64,000 bases of DNA from Mytilus trossulus. Taxonomy: Eukaryota; Mollusca; Bivalvia; Mytilida; Mytilidae. Within the stretch, counting starts at the first letter, position 1. Each line of letters starts with the position of its first letter. Below are positions 1-10,214 of the stretch, one piece after another. The position numbers and the translations under genes are program-made. The DNA lies in contig NC_086379.1 in assembly GCF_036588685.1 (NCBI RefSeq), forward strand, positions 72,261,727-72,325,726, in the 5' to 3' direction. Below the pieces are notes generated by a model, which saw nothing but the letters and a program-made list of their open reading frames with translations, had not been told where the DNA came from and did no database searches.

Positions 1-295
1 GCTTCCAGAAAAGCAATTCGCCCAACTTATTTTCTGTATGCAAGTGTCCTTAACTTGACCCTTCTATCAAAAATCTGGTGATCCCAATATGCCTAAATCT
101 GTCACTGAAATAAAGTATTATATGATTGTATATGCTATACACGTGCTCAATATCCATGTTCCATTCTCAATTTTATTCTTTGTTGATTGTTTACTATAAA
201 GTGACAATCTGTAAAGTACAGCTTCACAATGCGATAATTAATGAGCTTTCATATTTTCACAACATGACAGACTGAGAGAAAAAAAAGGACGATTA
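1..295 (-). repeat. Repeat family C, copy 1 (runs off the left edge)
   Basis: Read on the minus strand, this stretch matches 9920-10175 along most of its length. Shared landmarks are a segment ending in GTGACAATC, the string TATTGAGCACGTGT, a block around a GTGACAGAT core, and a GAA(C/T)TGCTT..GGAAGC end. The inner ~110 bases (about 180-290) also pair, inverted, with 3648-3757. No coding function is visible. I do not recognise the family by name. Confidence 0.65.
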
Positions 296-525
296 TACTA
301 TGTTTGCATAAAAAATGATAAAATCGTGCACAGAAGACTTAAGTTTATTATATATACATGCATTGGTTTAAGAGTTAGATAGACATTATATTTCACCAGT
401 CACGCAATTCCTATGACTTTAATAATCTAAGAAGTTCTGCTTAGTAGTTTAATTCTTTGTATATTGTGTTTGTTAATTACAGAACAAAAATATTGCTTCA
501 ATAAATTTATCTTTTTATTTTTCAG

Positions 526-707
526 ATGGCTATGATGGTGGCTACGGAGATACCATGAGTGGTGGCGGTGGAGGTGGTATGATGGGTGGTGGGAGTGGCA
601 GCATGGGTGGGGGTGGTATGGGATCAGGGATGGGCGGTGGCTATGGAGGTGGCTCAATGGGAGGAGGTATGGGGGGTATGGGAAATCCAAACTATACAGC
701 ATTCTAA
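526..707 (+). CDS. Terminal coding exon of a Gly/Met-rich protein (probable RNA-binding protein C-terminus)
   Basis: A good acceptor (pyrimidine tract and TTTTTCAG ending at 525) is followed by an open frame that starts with two bases of a split codon and runs to TAA at 705-707. It encodes about 60 residues, almost all Gly, Met, Ser and Tyr, in GGGMGGG/GGYGG-like runs, and closes with NPNYTAF. Such tails are typical of hnRNP-like and other RNA-binding proteins, but the exon alone cannot identify the gene. Upstream exons lie outside the window. The two other frames are interrupted or give low-complexity shadows. The exon is followed by AT-rich sequence suited to a 3' UTR. Confidence 0.6.
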
Positions 708-1255
708 ACAGACATCCATGACCATCATCTCATTGTGCACCATGATCATAACAGAATACATCGTCGTCTCAACTGCCATAAATAACATTGATCATTATAT
801 TTATTGTAACATCAGATTACATTTTGTATCTTTATTGTGATCTACCATGAAAACATGTACGAAATATTTTGTTCATAAAAAATGGTATTAAAAGTCGTCA
901 AAGTAAAATTTGCTCATCTGCGTCTGATTACTGTCCCATCTTATAGAATATTTGTGTGAACAATGATCTGAAAGTGTTGTTAATTATGTGAACTTTAGTT
1001 TATGAATTATATTTAGTTGAAGACTTATTTTGTCATTTATCATTTAACCATCATGTCATCATTAAATCTTTTATATAAAACATTATTGTTTCTTTTATGT
1101 GATATGCCTATTTGTTTTATATTAAATGCTACTCAAAACAATCAAAAGTCTTTACTTTGATGCTTTAGCCAGCTGTCCATGATGTTGGTTTTGACAAGAA
1201 AGGGAATAAGAAAAGGCAAGATCAGGCCAAACTAGTATCTCAATTGTTTGTAAAA
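708..1255 (+). other. Probable 3' UTR and downstream flank of the Gly-rich gene
   Basis: AT-rich non-coding sequence after the stop codon. A weak ATTAAA-type polyadenylation hexamer occurs near 887, and no canonical AATAAA is obvious. The downstream boundary is taken as the start of the next repeat near 1256. No other gene is seen. Confidence 0.35.
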
Positions 1256-1304
1256 CAATTGAAAGGTCTTTCCTGTAAAAGTGATGTTTTCGTATTGTAC
1301 TTTG

Positions 1305-1830
1305 AACGACCTTTCGTTTGATATACGACAAGCATACCTTCTGAAACTTTTCGCTTTTTACACTTAATGACCTTATCCGCCTACATTTTTGAGATCGGAA
1401 TTATAATATATGAAACAGAGTATATGAGCTTTCATTTGATATGCGACAACGCCATGTTCTAGAAAGTTTATTTTTTGCACTTAATAACCCTATCCAACTA
1501 ATTTTTGGAGGTTGGGAATTTGATATTTCAAATGTACACATCATGACCTTTCATTTGATATACAACAACCCTACCTTAAAAGAACATTTATTTTTTGCAC
1601 TCAATGACCCCATCTAACCCATTTTTGGGAGACGTCAATTTGATATTTGAAATGTACGCTTTATGTTCTTTCATTTGATATGCGACAACCTTACCATCTG
1701 AGAAATTTGAATGTTTGCACTAAATGACCCCACCCTTCCCTCTGGGATGAAAAGGGGGTTTAAAATTTTCATTTTTAAGTAGAGTTTATTAAGACCTTCA
1801 ATTTGATATATCAGATGACCCCATTTGACA
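1305..1830 (+). repeat. Diverged tandem repeat, about 4 units of ~120 bp
   Basis: The anchor string CTTTCATTTGATATGCGACAA or close variants recurs near 1311, 1431, 1549 and 1670, with a last degenerate copy near 1798. Each unit also carries a TTTTTGCACT(T/C)AATGACC-like segment. Spacing is about 117-128 bp. Units have diverged considerably, so this is an old array. Confidence 0.7.
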
Positions 1831-3216
1831 AAGTGCAAATAATGATGCAATATCAACTATATAAATAGAAGTTATGAAACTTACAAAGTCAATGCAAAAC
1901 TTGAAAATTTCAAATTGACTTTTTGGTGTTTTTTTCCATGGAATGTTTTTGGTATTTGGTCAAACATATAACTATGTCAACCTCTTCAATTTCTAATACA
2001 TTTTAAGTGGTAAGCTCTTGATGATTTAGAAATACATGCCTCCGCTCGAAAAACTTCAAACTGCATTACCTCTAAAACGACAATAGATATCTCAAATCTG
2101 TTAAATGATAAATGATCTACAGTTGAAGGACAACATTATAGAAAAAGAATTTGGACAATTTCAATGTTCACCAAGGTCACAATTAATCATCAAATATATG
2201 ATGCAATACCAAACTTGAGAACCGGAAGTCGTAGATACATGGGACTATCACCATTCAACTCAAGACCACTTGACCTTTCAAATATCACAAGGTCAAGGTC
2301 ATAGTATAATGTGAAGGTCAAGGTGAAATTTCATCATGACCTGACATTGAACTCAAATTGAAGGTCTTGAATTACTGATCATCTTTTCAGTTTATAGTAG
2401 GTTGATATCTGTTACCTTTAAAAAGATATACACAAAATACTATACTTTTAAGAATCATCCCGTTGTAACTTTTGAACAGACGGTCGGGCATTTTTGGGCT
2501 TATTATATAAAATGTATAGTTCGTCGAGAGGAACATTTTATACGCTGTATGTAGGCAGCAAAGTCTTATCGTTTTCCTAATATGTAAGCTTGAAATTGCA
2601 GCGTAATTTTTTTTTGCACTCTGTGACCTTTGACTTTGGATGCATATTGAAGGTCACATGAATTAAAGATTATTGGTGAAGGTCCCAAGTCTCTACGACT
2701 TCCAGTTCTCGAAATAGATTTTATCTAAAATTGTATACAATTTTTCAAGGGGAATAACTCCTTATAAGGGTTAATAACAAAATGATTGTATATGTTCATT
2801 AACATTGCCATCTGTTCCTGTACATGTTGCCGTTTTCAAATCGATTCTATCTCTAACATTTTTTGAGAAATGAGCAAAGGAAAGAAATTGTTTCAAGGGG
2901 AAATAACTCTCAAAGGGGATGATGAAATTCTATGCAGCCTCATATGGTAATACATCATGATGAGATGTACCTATTGTCCAAATAAGATCATGATATCTTC
3001 AAAAACAACGAGGGGGGCCATGTTGAAAAAAATCAATAAAAGGGAGATAACTTCTAAAGGGGATGATGAAATCCTACACAGCCTCATCTGGTAATACTTC
3101 ATAATGAGGTCTACCGATGGTCCATATTTGGGTTTGATAACTCCAATAGAAACGAGGGGAGGCCATGTCAAACAAATGCTGGATGAAAAAAAAAAAAAAA
3201 ACATGCGAAAAACAAT

Positions 3217-3247
3217 AAGGTCTTTCCTCGCGGAGAGGAAAGACCTT
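3217..3247. repeat. Perfect 13-bp stem hairpin
   Basis: AAGGTCTTTCCTC is followed by five bases and then by its exact reverse complement. It marks the right end of the composite repeat beginning near 1256. Confidence 0.8.
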
Positions 3248-3647
3248 AAATATTTCACATGTTGCATGCCATTACAAACTTTTTGAACAGGTTATAGATT
3301 TGGAAAAGTAATTTGATGAAAGGTTCACAACTTTGTTAAGCTTGCAATACAGAAAGGGAGACATAGGGGATAGTGATCCAGCGGCTATGTTAACTTGACC
3401 ACATAAAAACTTAATATTTAAGAAGGTAGATGACCTGGATGCTTTATACTTTGTATATAGGAGCTTTATGTTATGAAGTTTCCATCTGAATTTTGTTATG
3501 TTCAATTTCTTTATAATAAATTAGAATGTGCTTACCTTGCAAGGTCCTCATGTCTGTCAGACAGTTCTTCTTAACCTGCACCTCACTTCATGGATCAGTT
3601 AATTACTTAATATTTAAGAAGGTAGATGACCTGGCCTAATGGTTCTT

Positions 3648-3757
3648 TTTTTTTCTCTCAGTCTGTTATGTTGTGAAAATATGAAAGCTCATAAATTATC
3701 GAGTTTTGAAGCTGTACTTTACAGATTGTCACTTTATAGTAAACAATAGCTGTCAAT
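3648..3757 (+). repeat. Repeat family C terminal segment, inverted relative to the window start
   Basis: This segment is the reverse complement, with a few changes, of about 180-290. It runs from a CTCTCAGTCTGTTATG string through GTACTTTACAGATTGTCAC to a TATAGTAAACAAT end. Together the two form inverted repeats flanking 0.3-3.65 kb. A third relative lies at 9930-9995. A direct 30-bp duplication (TTAAGAAGGTAGATGACCTG) also occurs just upstream, at about 3408 and 3606. Confidence 0.65.
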
Positions 3758-3759
3758 AG

Positions 3760-4780
3760 ATCTATATTTGATTAATGAAATGGTGTACATTTCATGGAGG
3801 CCAATATGTCATGTGACCTGATCTCATTTGCATGCTTCAGTGGTTTAAAAGTTCAGTATTAGTGCTTCGGTTTGTTTTCTAAAATTATAAGCAATATTTA
3901 AACTACATTTGGTGTATGGAATGATTATATGATTGACAGATATGTCAATATACAGGTATAACATGACCATGACCTCATTTTCAGTGTTCATTGGTCATTG
4001 TTACCCTGTAAGCTAAAATAGAAACTATTTACACCAAATATGATAGCAAAGGATGATTTAAAACAAAACTTAAAATGACTGGAATCGTTGTGGAATCATA
4101 TTAGAGGTGTTGACCTAAAATGATTATGTACCAGTATAGTAAAATTAGATGTGGTATGACTGTCAACGACAACTATCTACCTGAGTCCAATTGCTGTGGA
4201 TGTAAGAAGCTGCAGGGCCTTAAACACCAAGCGAAGACCATACCATATAGTTTGCTATGAAAGGTCTTAAAAGTTGAAACAAGAGAACCAAGAGCTGATA
4301 AATTACAAAATAATTTACTATTTGTCTAGTCTTTTGGCAGTAAATTCAGAAAGACTTGTTGACAGCAAAATTGTCCATGAATTTAATGGACAATGATCTA
4401 GGGAACAGGACCTAGAAATGGATGACAAACTGAAAGGTTCTTTATACAAAATGGCATTGTCAGATCTATCACAAGTAGTTCCTATCAAACTAAGATAAAA
4501 ACATTAAAATAATTGACGGCATTGCTAGTAAAGCTAACTAATGCCTCGCCTCCTGTGACTTCTGTTGCGGATGAGACAAAAGTTTCAGACTGTAACCAGC
4601 CACTGATTTACAGGTTTTACATGTTTTCCAGCACTTAACTCTCCACCAAAAAATTAAACCAATTTTCATGTTGCAGCCAGAGAAGGCATTATCAGGTACA
4701 ATACAGGCAAACAAAAATTATCAGCAAGCCAAGATCTACATATAAGAGTTATTGCCCGTAAATAATTACTTCTTCCTTTT
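3760..4780. other. Intergenic or intronic sequence, no gene seen
   Basis: It contains a fragment of repeat family B near 3960-4010 (GACCTCATTTTCAG followed by a TTCATTGGTCA string) and otherwise unique-looking AT-rich sequence. Near 4190-4260 lies a stretch resembling common bivalve repeats. No open frame with protein-like composition was found. Confidence 0.4.
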
Positions 4781-5116
4781 TATATGACCACAAAATTTGA
4801 GTGGTCGTATATTGGAACGACGTTGGCGTCATCATCGTCTGAAGACATTTGGTTTTCGCACTATAACTTTATTATAAGTTAATAGAAATCTATGAAATTT
4901 AAACACAAGTTTGAGTGGTCGTATATTGGTATGACGTTGGCGTCATCGTCCTCTGAAGAAATTTTCACACTTTAAATTTAGTATAAGTTAATAGAAATCT
5001 ATGAAATTAAAACACAAGTTTGAGTGGTCGTATATTGGTATGACGTTGGCGTCATCGTCCTCTGAAGACGTTTTCGCACTGTAACTTTAGTATAAGTTAA
5101 TAGAAATCTATGAAAT

Positions 5117-5292
5117 TTAAACACAATAAAATTGAGAATGGAAATGGGGAATGTGTCAAAGAGACAACAACCCGACCAAATAAAAAACAACAGCAGAAGG
5201 TCACCAACAGGTCTTCAATGTAGCGAGAAATTCCCGCACCCGGAGGCGTCCTTCAGCTGGCCCCTAAACAAATATATACTAGTTCAGTGATA
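5117..5292 (+). mobile_element. Short repeat nested in family A
   Basis: A stretch beginning AATGGAAATGGGGAATGTGTC (about 5137) interrupts the ~108-bp units. It includes GTCTTCAATGTAGCGAG and GCACCCGGAGGCG. I recognise it as a fragment of a repeat abundant in mussel transcripts and genomes. The relation to mussels is from memory of the family, not from a search. Confidence 0.55.
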
Positions 5293-6639
5293 ATGAACAA
5301 GTTTGAGTGGTCGTATATTGGTATGATGTTGGCATCATCGTCCTCTGAAGCCGTTTTCGCACTGTAACTTTAGTATAAGTTAATAGAAATCTGAAATTTA
5401 AACACAAGGTTTATGACAACAAACGGAAGGTTGGGTTTTGTTTTTGGAAGTTTTGGTCCCAACAGTTTAAGAATTAGGGGCCAAAAAAGGGTCCAATAAG
5501 ATTTTTTTCTTGTTTTTTCGCACAATAACTGTAGTATAAGTAAATAGAAATCTATGAAATTTAAACACAAAGTTTATGACCACAAAAGGAAGGTTGGGAT
5601 TGATTTTGGGAGTTTTGGTTTCAAAAGTTGAGGAACAAGGGTAAAAAATTGAACTATGGAGGTTCGTTGATATGCCGAATCTAACCTTGTTTTTAGATTC
5701 ATAGTTTTTGGTCCAGTTTTTGAATTGGTCTACATTAAGGTCCAAAGGGTCCAAAATTAAACTTAGTTTGATTTAAAAAAAAAAAAAGAATTCTTGGGGT
5801 TCTTTGATATGCTGAATCTAAACATGTACTAAGTTTTTATACGACTGCAAAAATTTTAATTTTTGGTCGTATATTGGTATCACGTTGGCGTCGCTGTCGT
5901 CGTCCGAATACTTTTGGTTTTCGCACTATAACTTTAGTTTAAGTAAATAAAAATCTATGAAATTTACACACAAGGTTTATGACCATAAAAGGAAGGTTGG
6001 GATTGATTTTGTAAGTTTTGGTTCAAACTGTTTAGGAATTAGGGGCCAAAAAAGGGCCCAAAATAAGCATTATTCTTGGTTTTTGCACAATAACTTTAGT
6101 ATAAGTGAATAGAAATCAATGAAATTCAAGCACAAGGTTAATGAACACAAAAGGAACTTTGGGATTGATTTTGGGAGTTTTGGTCCCAACAGTTTAGGAA
6201 TTAGGGGCCAAAAAGGGGCCCAAATAAGCATTTTTCTTGGTTTTCGCACCATAACTTTAGTATAAGTAAATAGAAATCTATGAAATTTAAACACAAGGTT
6301 TATGACCATTAAAGGAAGGTTGGGATTTATTTTGGGAGTTTTGGTCCCAACAGGTTGGGAATAAGGGGCCCAAAGGGACCAAAACTAATCTTAGTTTAAT
6401 TTCATCAAAAATTGAATAATTGGGGTTCTTTGATATGCCGAATCTAACTGTGTATGTAGTTTCTTAATTTTTGGTCCCGTTTTCAAATTGGTCTACATTA
6501 AGGTCCAAAGGGTCCAAAATTAAACTTAGTTTGATTTTAACAAAAATTGAATCCTTGGGGTTCTTTGATATGCTGAATCTAAACATGTACTTATATTTTT
6601 GATTATGGGCCCAGTTTTCAAGTTGGCCCAAATCAGGAT

Positions 6640-6860
6640 TCAAAATTATTATATTAAGTATTGTGCAATAGCAAGAAATTTTCAATTGCACAGTTTTTAG
6701 CAATAGCAAGAAATCTTCAATTGTACAGTATTATGCAATAGCAAGAAATCTTCAATTGCACAGTATTGTGCAATAGCAAGTATTTTCAATTGCTCAGTAT
6801 TGCGCAATATCAAGAAATATCTAATTGCACAATATTGTGCAATAGCAAGAAATTTTCAAT
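6640..6860. repeat. Short tandem array with 20-bp palindrome cores
   Basis: About five ~37-bp units of the type CAATAGCAAGAAATTTTC plus AATTGCACAGTATTGTG. The unit at 6824-6843 contains a perfect 20-bp palindrome, ATTGCACAATATTGTGCAAT. Equivalent arrays occur inside the other family A copies near 27620-27710, 29470-29570 and 63440-63520. Confidence 0.75.
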
Positions 6861-7857
6861 TGGAGTAATCTTTCTTTGTCCAGAATAGTAGTTGAATCAA
6901 CTTAAATCATTGTTTTATACAATATAAAATGTATTTTCACTTTTACTACCAACTGACAAATTAAAACAATATTTACCATTCAGTGATAACAAGCACTTTT
7001 TTTTTACATTTTAATATTTTACGATGTATTTAAATGAGCAGTTATTGTTGCAAACACCATTAGAAATTCAAATTGAGATCAGTTTTGGAATAAGGTAAAG
7101 GGGGATGTGAAAAAAAAATTTTTCTCATTTCAGATTTCATAAATATAAAGAAAATTTCTTCAAATATTTTTGTGAGAGGTTAATATTCAACAGCATAGTG
7201 AATTGCTTAAAGGCAAAACAAATTTTTTATGTTCATTAGACCACATTCATTCTGTGTCAGAAACCTATGCTGTGTCAACTATTTAATCACAATCCAAATT
7301 TAGAGATGAATCTAGCTTGAATGTTGTGTCCATACATGCCCCAACCGTTGAGGGTTCAACCTCTGCGGTCGTATAAAGCTGCGCCCTGAGGAGCATCTGG
7401 TTTCCATCTGGGACAATATCCCTAATGCGCCTTGAAATGAGGGACTCAAAAGTCACGTGTAAACAAAAAATCTCTGTGTAGTGATATATGACACAGTCAT
7501 TTCTATGATAAACAAATGACTGAGCTGAACCATTTGTGTTAATTTAGAAAGTAAGGGAACACAGAATAAATGTGTAAAAACTATGGAGCTATTAAATGTG
7601 TTCAAAGTATTAAATTTTTAAAGAACTTATTGTGTTAAAAATGGGATTTTTCACCATGAGGAGCCACATCCCAAAAGGATACTCGGGGTTTGCTAATTTA
7701 CGGGAAAATGAATCACACTTCGTACCTCGAAAATTTAAAACCACATATGTAAAAAAATGTCTCAGCTTCGAAACAAGCCATCATACATATACAAGTTTAC
7801 GATATGGGCTGAGCAACAGAAGAAAACGTGACCATTACCGCCTATGGAGAAACAATT

Positions 7858-7975
7858 ACGCCTATTGCCCCATCTGCAATTCGTATGTGGAAGGAACTAC
7901 CATCTGCTGTCGGCACCATGATCACAGCTTCCACTTTGGAAGGATTCAAAGACAGTCTCCAGACACCTGCTTCAT
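7858..7975 (+). pseudogene. Possible LINE reverse-transcriptase tail remnant
   Basis: One frame here reads PSAIRMWKELPSAVG and then a TLEGFKDSL-like string before a stop. This resembles the C-terminal tail of non-LTR retrotransposon polyproteins. It is short and unsupported by flanking domains, so the assignment is weak. Upstream, 7420-7857 shows nothing else convincing. Confidence 0.35.
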
Positions 7976-8012
7976 GTTAGATATTTCAGTTTTAATTGTA
8001 TATAACACCACG

Positions 8013-9574
8013 ATGGCTTTTAACCGAATTTTGATGGATTCAGTCGAGGATTATGCCAGACAATGGGCTAAGCGCGAGAAGGAAGACGTAGACACTCTAT
8101 CCGAATGGATTAAGGCAAGTGAGGTCGTTAATACAAATCAGAATTAAGAAACTGAATGGGTCCATCAATGCCATGCTACGTCAATCTTCAAAGATCCAAA
8201 TGTTGCTAAACACCTATCTCACCTCCATGATAAATATGTTGTTGTCCCCGCAGACAAAGCCCCAAATAACATCGTTTTTGTCTGTAAAAGTTATTACATT
8301 AATTGCTTGATAAACGAATTAGGTATAGACAATTCACTTGGAAACCCAACATATACCCTCACGACACTTACCAAAGAGGAAATCCTGGATAATCATAGGT
8401 CTGTTCTTTGTTCCTTTGGTATTTCAACCAAAGATGAAGAACTGGATCTACCATCAATGTATTGGATACCTAAACTACATAAGTGTCCTTACAAACAACG
8501 GTATATTGGTGGGTCTTCCAAGTGCTCCACGAAACCCCTTTCTAAATTATTAACATCCATTTTATCAGCAATCAAAGACGGGCTTCAAATTTATTGTGAA
8601 ACTGCCTATTCTAGAGGTGGCGTGAATCAGATGTGGATACTTAAAAATTCCAAAGATCTTTTAGAGTACATACAATCTAACTCTCTTTCATCTTGTAACA
8701 GGATTAAAACATTTGACTTTTCTACTCTTTACACAAGTATAACACATTCCAAACTAAAAGACAAATTAATAGAATTGTTATTACTTTGCTTCATAAAAAA
8801 GAATGGCCAACGTAGATACAAGAACTTGGGTTAGGGAGGGATAAATCCTACTTTGTAAAGAATCATTCTGATTCAAACAAAAAATTCTCTGAAAGCGATA
8901 TTATCAAGATGCTCGATTTCTTGATTGACAACATATTTGTTACGTTCGGAGGACGTGTTTTTCAACAGACTGTCTGCATCCCAATGGGAACAAACTGTGC
9001 CCCTCTACTTGCTGACTTGTTTCTTTATTATTATGAGGCTGACTTCATGCAGGAACTTCTTAGGAAGAAAGATAAAATATCCTTTAACTCTACTTTCCGC
9101 TATATAGATGACGTTCTTTCACTAAACAATTCAAAATTTGGTGACTATGTGGATCGCATCTATCCCATCGAATTGGAGATAACGGATACTACAGATACAG
9201 TTAAGTCGGCTTCATATCTTGACTTACATCTAGAAATTGACAATGAGGGTCGGTTGAAGACAAAACTTTACGACAAAAGAGATGATTTCAGCTTTCCAAT
9301 TGTGAACTTTCCATTTCTAAGTAGCAACATTCCAGCAGCACCTGCATACGGGATATATATCTCCCAATCGATACGATATTCCCGTGCTTGCATTTCCTAT
9401 CATGATTTTCTTGATAGAGGGTTACTGCTCACAAGGAAGCTATAAAACCAAGAGTTCCAAATGGTGAAGTTGAAATCATCCCTTCGTAAATTTTACGGAC
9501 GCCATCACGAGTTGGTTGACCGTTATGGAATAACCGTTTCACAGATGATATCGGATGTGTTCCTTACGTCGTAA
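8013..9574 (+). pseudogene. Degenerate Penelope-like element reverse transcriptase
   Basis: Reverse transcriptase remnant of a Penelope-like retroelement. Reading starts at MAFNRILMDSVEDYARQW (8013). Visible landmarks in order are VVVPADKAPNN (about 8235), MYWIPKLHKCPYKQRYIGG, FDFSTLYTSI (about 8718), the GGRVFQQTV..IPMGTNCAP block (about 8950), and the catalytic FRYIDDVL box (about 9096, YxDD type). These are followed by YLDLHLEID, an IPAAPAYGIYISQ stretch and a C-terminal KFYGRHHELVDRYGI. It is broken: compensating frameshifts and a stop near 8100-8160, a frameshift near 8820-8840, and a stop at 9443-9445 inside the conserved tail. No GIY-YIG endonuclease domain is visible here. The copy is inactive as it stands. 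Confidence 0.88.
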
Positions 9575-9918
9575 CTGCAGTCCCCTTCCCTTTCATGAAT
9601 TTGACCTACCGAATTAGACTATTTACCGGATTTTTAATCACATAAGCAACACGACCGGTGCCGCATGTGGAGCAGGATCTGCTTACCCTTCCGGAGCACC
9701 TGAGATCACCCCTAGTTTTTGGTGGGGTTCGTGTTGTTTATTCTTTAGCTTTCTATGTTGGGTCATGTGTACTATTGTTTTTCTGTTTGTCTTTTTCATT
9801 TTTAGCCATGGCGTTGTCAGTTTGTTTTAGATTTACGAGTTTGACTGTCCTTTTGGTATCTTTCGTCCCTCTTTTATATAATCGTCAATTTTTTTTCTCT
9901 CTGTTTGTTATGATTTAA
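9575..9918 (+). mobile_element. 3' non-coding tail of the Penelope-like element
   Basis: Non-coding tail following the last PLE stop. Its segment 9597-9878 is nearly identical, in reverse orientation, to 49637-49925 inside a MICU1 intron. This shows that the tail belongs to a dispersed element rather than to local sequence. Landmarks are CCGCATGTGGAGCAGGATCT and TTTCGTCCCTCTTTTATA. Confidence 0.8.
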
Positions 9919-9919
9919 C

Positions 9920-10175
9920 AAACATGGCTGCTCATTAAATGTCGTGTTTTGAAGCCGAGATTTACCGATTGTCACCTTATAGTAAACAAATCACAAAAAG
10001 CATGGGTATTGAGCACGTGTTTAACATGTATAATCAGATATTTGTTTATTTCAATGACAGATCCATGCGTATTGTGGTCACCGGATTTTTACGAGGAGGG
10101 TTACGCTCGGGTCACTATGCATACGGAAAATATGTCGGCGAACTGCTTCTTGGAAGCAAACAATTACAAATAATT
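9920..10175 (+). repeat. Repeat family C, copy 2
   Basis: It directly follows the PLE tail and matches the reverse complement of 1-290: GATTGTCACCTTATAGTAAA, TATTGAGCACGTGTTTAAC, a GACAGAT(C/T) core, ATACGGAAAATA and a GGAAGC end. Two overlapping open frames (about 75-84 codons) exist, but the family C copy at 1-290 does not keep them open. I do not call a gene. Confidence 0.65.
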
Positions 10176-10214
10176 AAACTTCTTCTAACTTAATGTGGAC
10201 AAATTAAGGTTTAT

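Larger units (their letters stand above)
1256..3247. repeat. Composite repeat element with AAGGTCTTTCCT-type ends
   Basis: The block begins near a copy of AAGGTCTTTCCT (about 1263), just after a small hairpin built on CAATTG...CAATTG. It ends in a perfect stem of the same motif at 3217-3247. Between them lie a diverged tandem array (1305-1830), stretches rich in 'gacct' motifs (2220-2700), and two related segments near 2890-2960 and 3040-3110 that share a GGGGATGATGAAAT core. No significant ORF supports a gene. The element as a unit is my inference from the shared terminal motif. Confidence 0.45.
4783..7412 (+). repeat. High-copy repeat family A, copy 1
   Basis: It opens with four tandem ~108-bp units carrying GTCGTATATTGG and AGAAATCTATGAAATT, the last displaced by a nested insertion. 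Then follow ~165-bp units built on 'GGTTTATGACCA..AAAAGGAAGGTTGGGATTGATTTT'-like blocks (5530-6330), a 'GGGTTCTTTGATATGC' section (5800-6600) and a CAATAGCAAG section (6640-6860). The end reads GTCGTATAAAGCTGCGCCCT and then GAGCATCTGGTT near 7374-7410. The same order recurs at 25.9-31.7 kb and 61.5-64 kb. Reverse-strand open frames in it are by-products of units divisible by three. Confidence 0.85.

Noticed and set aside
427-702. His/Ser/Pro-rich 91-codon minus-strand frame
   Set aside because: Antisense shadow of the glycine codons; composition is a by-product of GGT complements.
586-840. 84-codon plus-strand frame overlapping the Gly-rich exon
   Set aside because: It is a shifted frame of the GGT/GGA-rich exon and reads into the 3' UTR; the exon frame with the acceptor and NPNYTAF stop is better.
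5370-6309. Series of minus-strand frames with repeated VVINLVFKFHRFLFTYTK-like peptides
   Set aside because: They arise because family A units are close to multiples of three; the same peptides recur in every repeat copy and carry no domain. The same holds at 28275-28487 and 61288-62884.
9939-10193. 84-codon frame in repeat family C
   Set aside because: It is not kept open in the family C copy at the window start, and a second overlapping frame is just as long.
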